Below, piece by piece: positions 22,082-22,093 of a DNA stretch of 22,093 bases. The stretch spans positions 1 to 22,093 of the forward strand of contig URCB01000031.1 of the NCBI GenBank assembly GCA_900546255.1. The letters are read 5' to 3'. The DNA comes from an uncultured Eubacteriales bacterium (GTDB lineage Bacteria; Bacillota; Clostridia; Oscillospirales; Oscillospiraceae). Each line of letters starts with the position of its first letter. Position 1 is the first letter of the stretch. The translations under genes and the position numbers were made by a program. The notes under the pieces are model-generated. The model was given only the letters and a program-made list of their open reading frames with translations. It was not told where the DNA came from and did no database searches.

Positions 22082-22093
22082 GCGCAAAAAAGC

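Noticed and set aside
21351..22093. GCTTTTTTGC at 21351-21360 and its inverted copy at 22084-22093 as ends of a small mobile element around the XRE gene
   Set aside because: Only 10 bp with a T6 core, easily arising by chance. No transposase and no target duplication seen, and one copy lies at the window edge.
1..22093. CRISPR arrays, toxin-antitoxin pairs, restriction-modification or phage-defence genes
   Set aside because: No regularly spaced repeats and no genes of these families are visible in any frame.

Overview
The window looks like a chromosomal segment of a high-GC, spore-forming, low-oxygen Firmicute, most like the Oscillospiraceae/Flavonifractor-Lawsonibacter group of gut Clostridia. 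This is inferred from a SleB-type cell-wall hydrolase, a CotF-type spore coat gene pair, the DUF1538/P-II-like and DUF421/DUF4363 pairs, strong AGGAGG ribosome binding sites, sigma-A promoters with many extended -10 elements, and GC-ending codons. No genus can be fixed from the sequence alone.

Left part (1-5130): a secreted SleB-like hydrolase; a tRNA-Ser(GGA) with its own near-consensus promoter and a perfect-palindrome terminator; a minus-strand operon of a duplicated DUF1538 membrane protein (TTG start) followed by a tandem P-II-like protein; and, divergently, a threonine ammonia-lyase with a C-terminal ACT domain.

Centre-left (5131-10190): a LysR-type regulator divergent from two tandem aldo/keto reductase paralogues, then a GlcD/LctD-type FAD-linked 2-hydroxyacid dehydrogenase, then two small spore coat-type genes (one of only 57 codons) closed by a bidirectional terminator.

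Centre (10207-16031, all minus strand): a sensing-and-transport module in the order response regulator, intramembrane-sensing histidine kinase, ABC ATPase 1, terminator, 862-residue FtsX/MacB-type permease, ABC ATPase 2. The permease gene has its own promoter, carrying three direct repeats with an 11-bp period that end on the -35 position. This is the arrangement expected for activation by an OmpR/PhoB-type response regulator. ATPase 1 has a degenerate signature motif and D-loop while ATPase 2 is canonical, so an asymmetric transporter is possible.

Right part (16200-22093): purC on its own minus-strand unit; rarA (AAA+ ATPase) on the plus strand; a translationally coupled DUF421/DUF4363 membrane pair; guaA; and, immediately after guaA, DNA of different character with a lower-GC intergenic stretch, short direct repeats, a long inverted repeat and a XRE regulator on the minus strand. 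The 3' end of guaA is a recurrent attachment site for integrative elements, so the last ~775 bp may be the edge of an integrated element whose remainder lies outside the window. No CRISPR array, rRNA, complete insertion sequence or integrase gene is visible.
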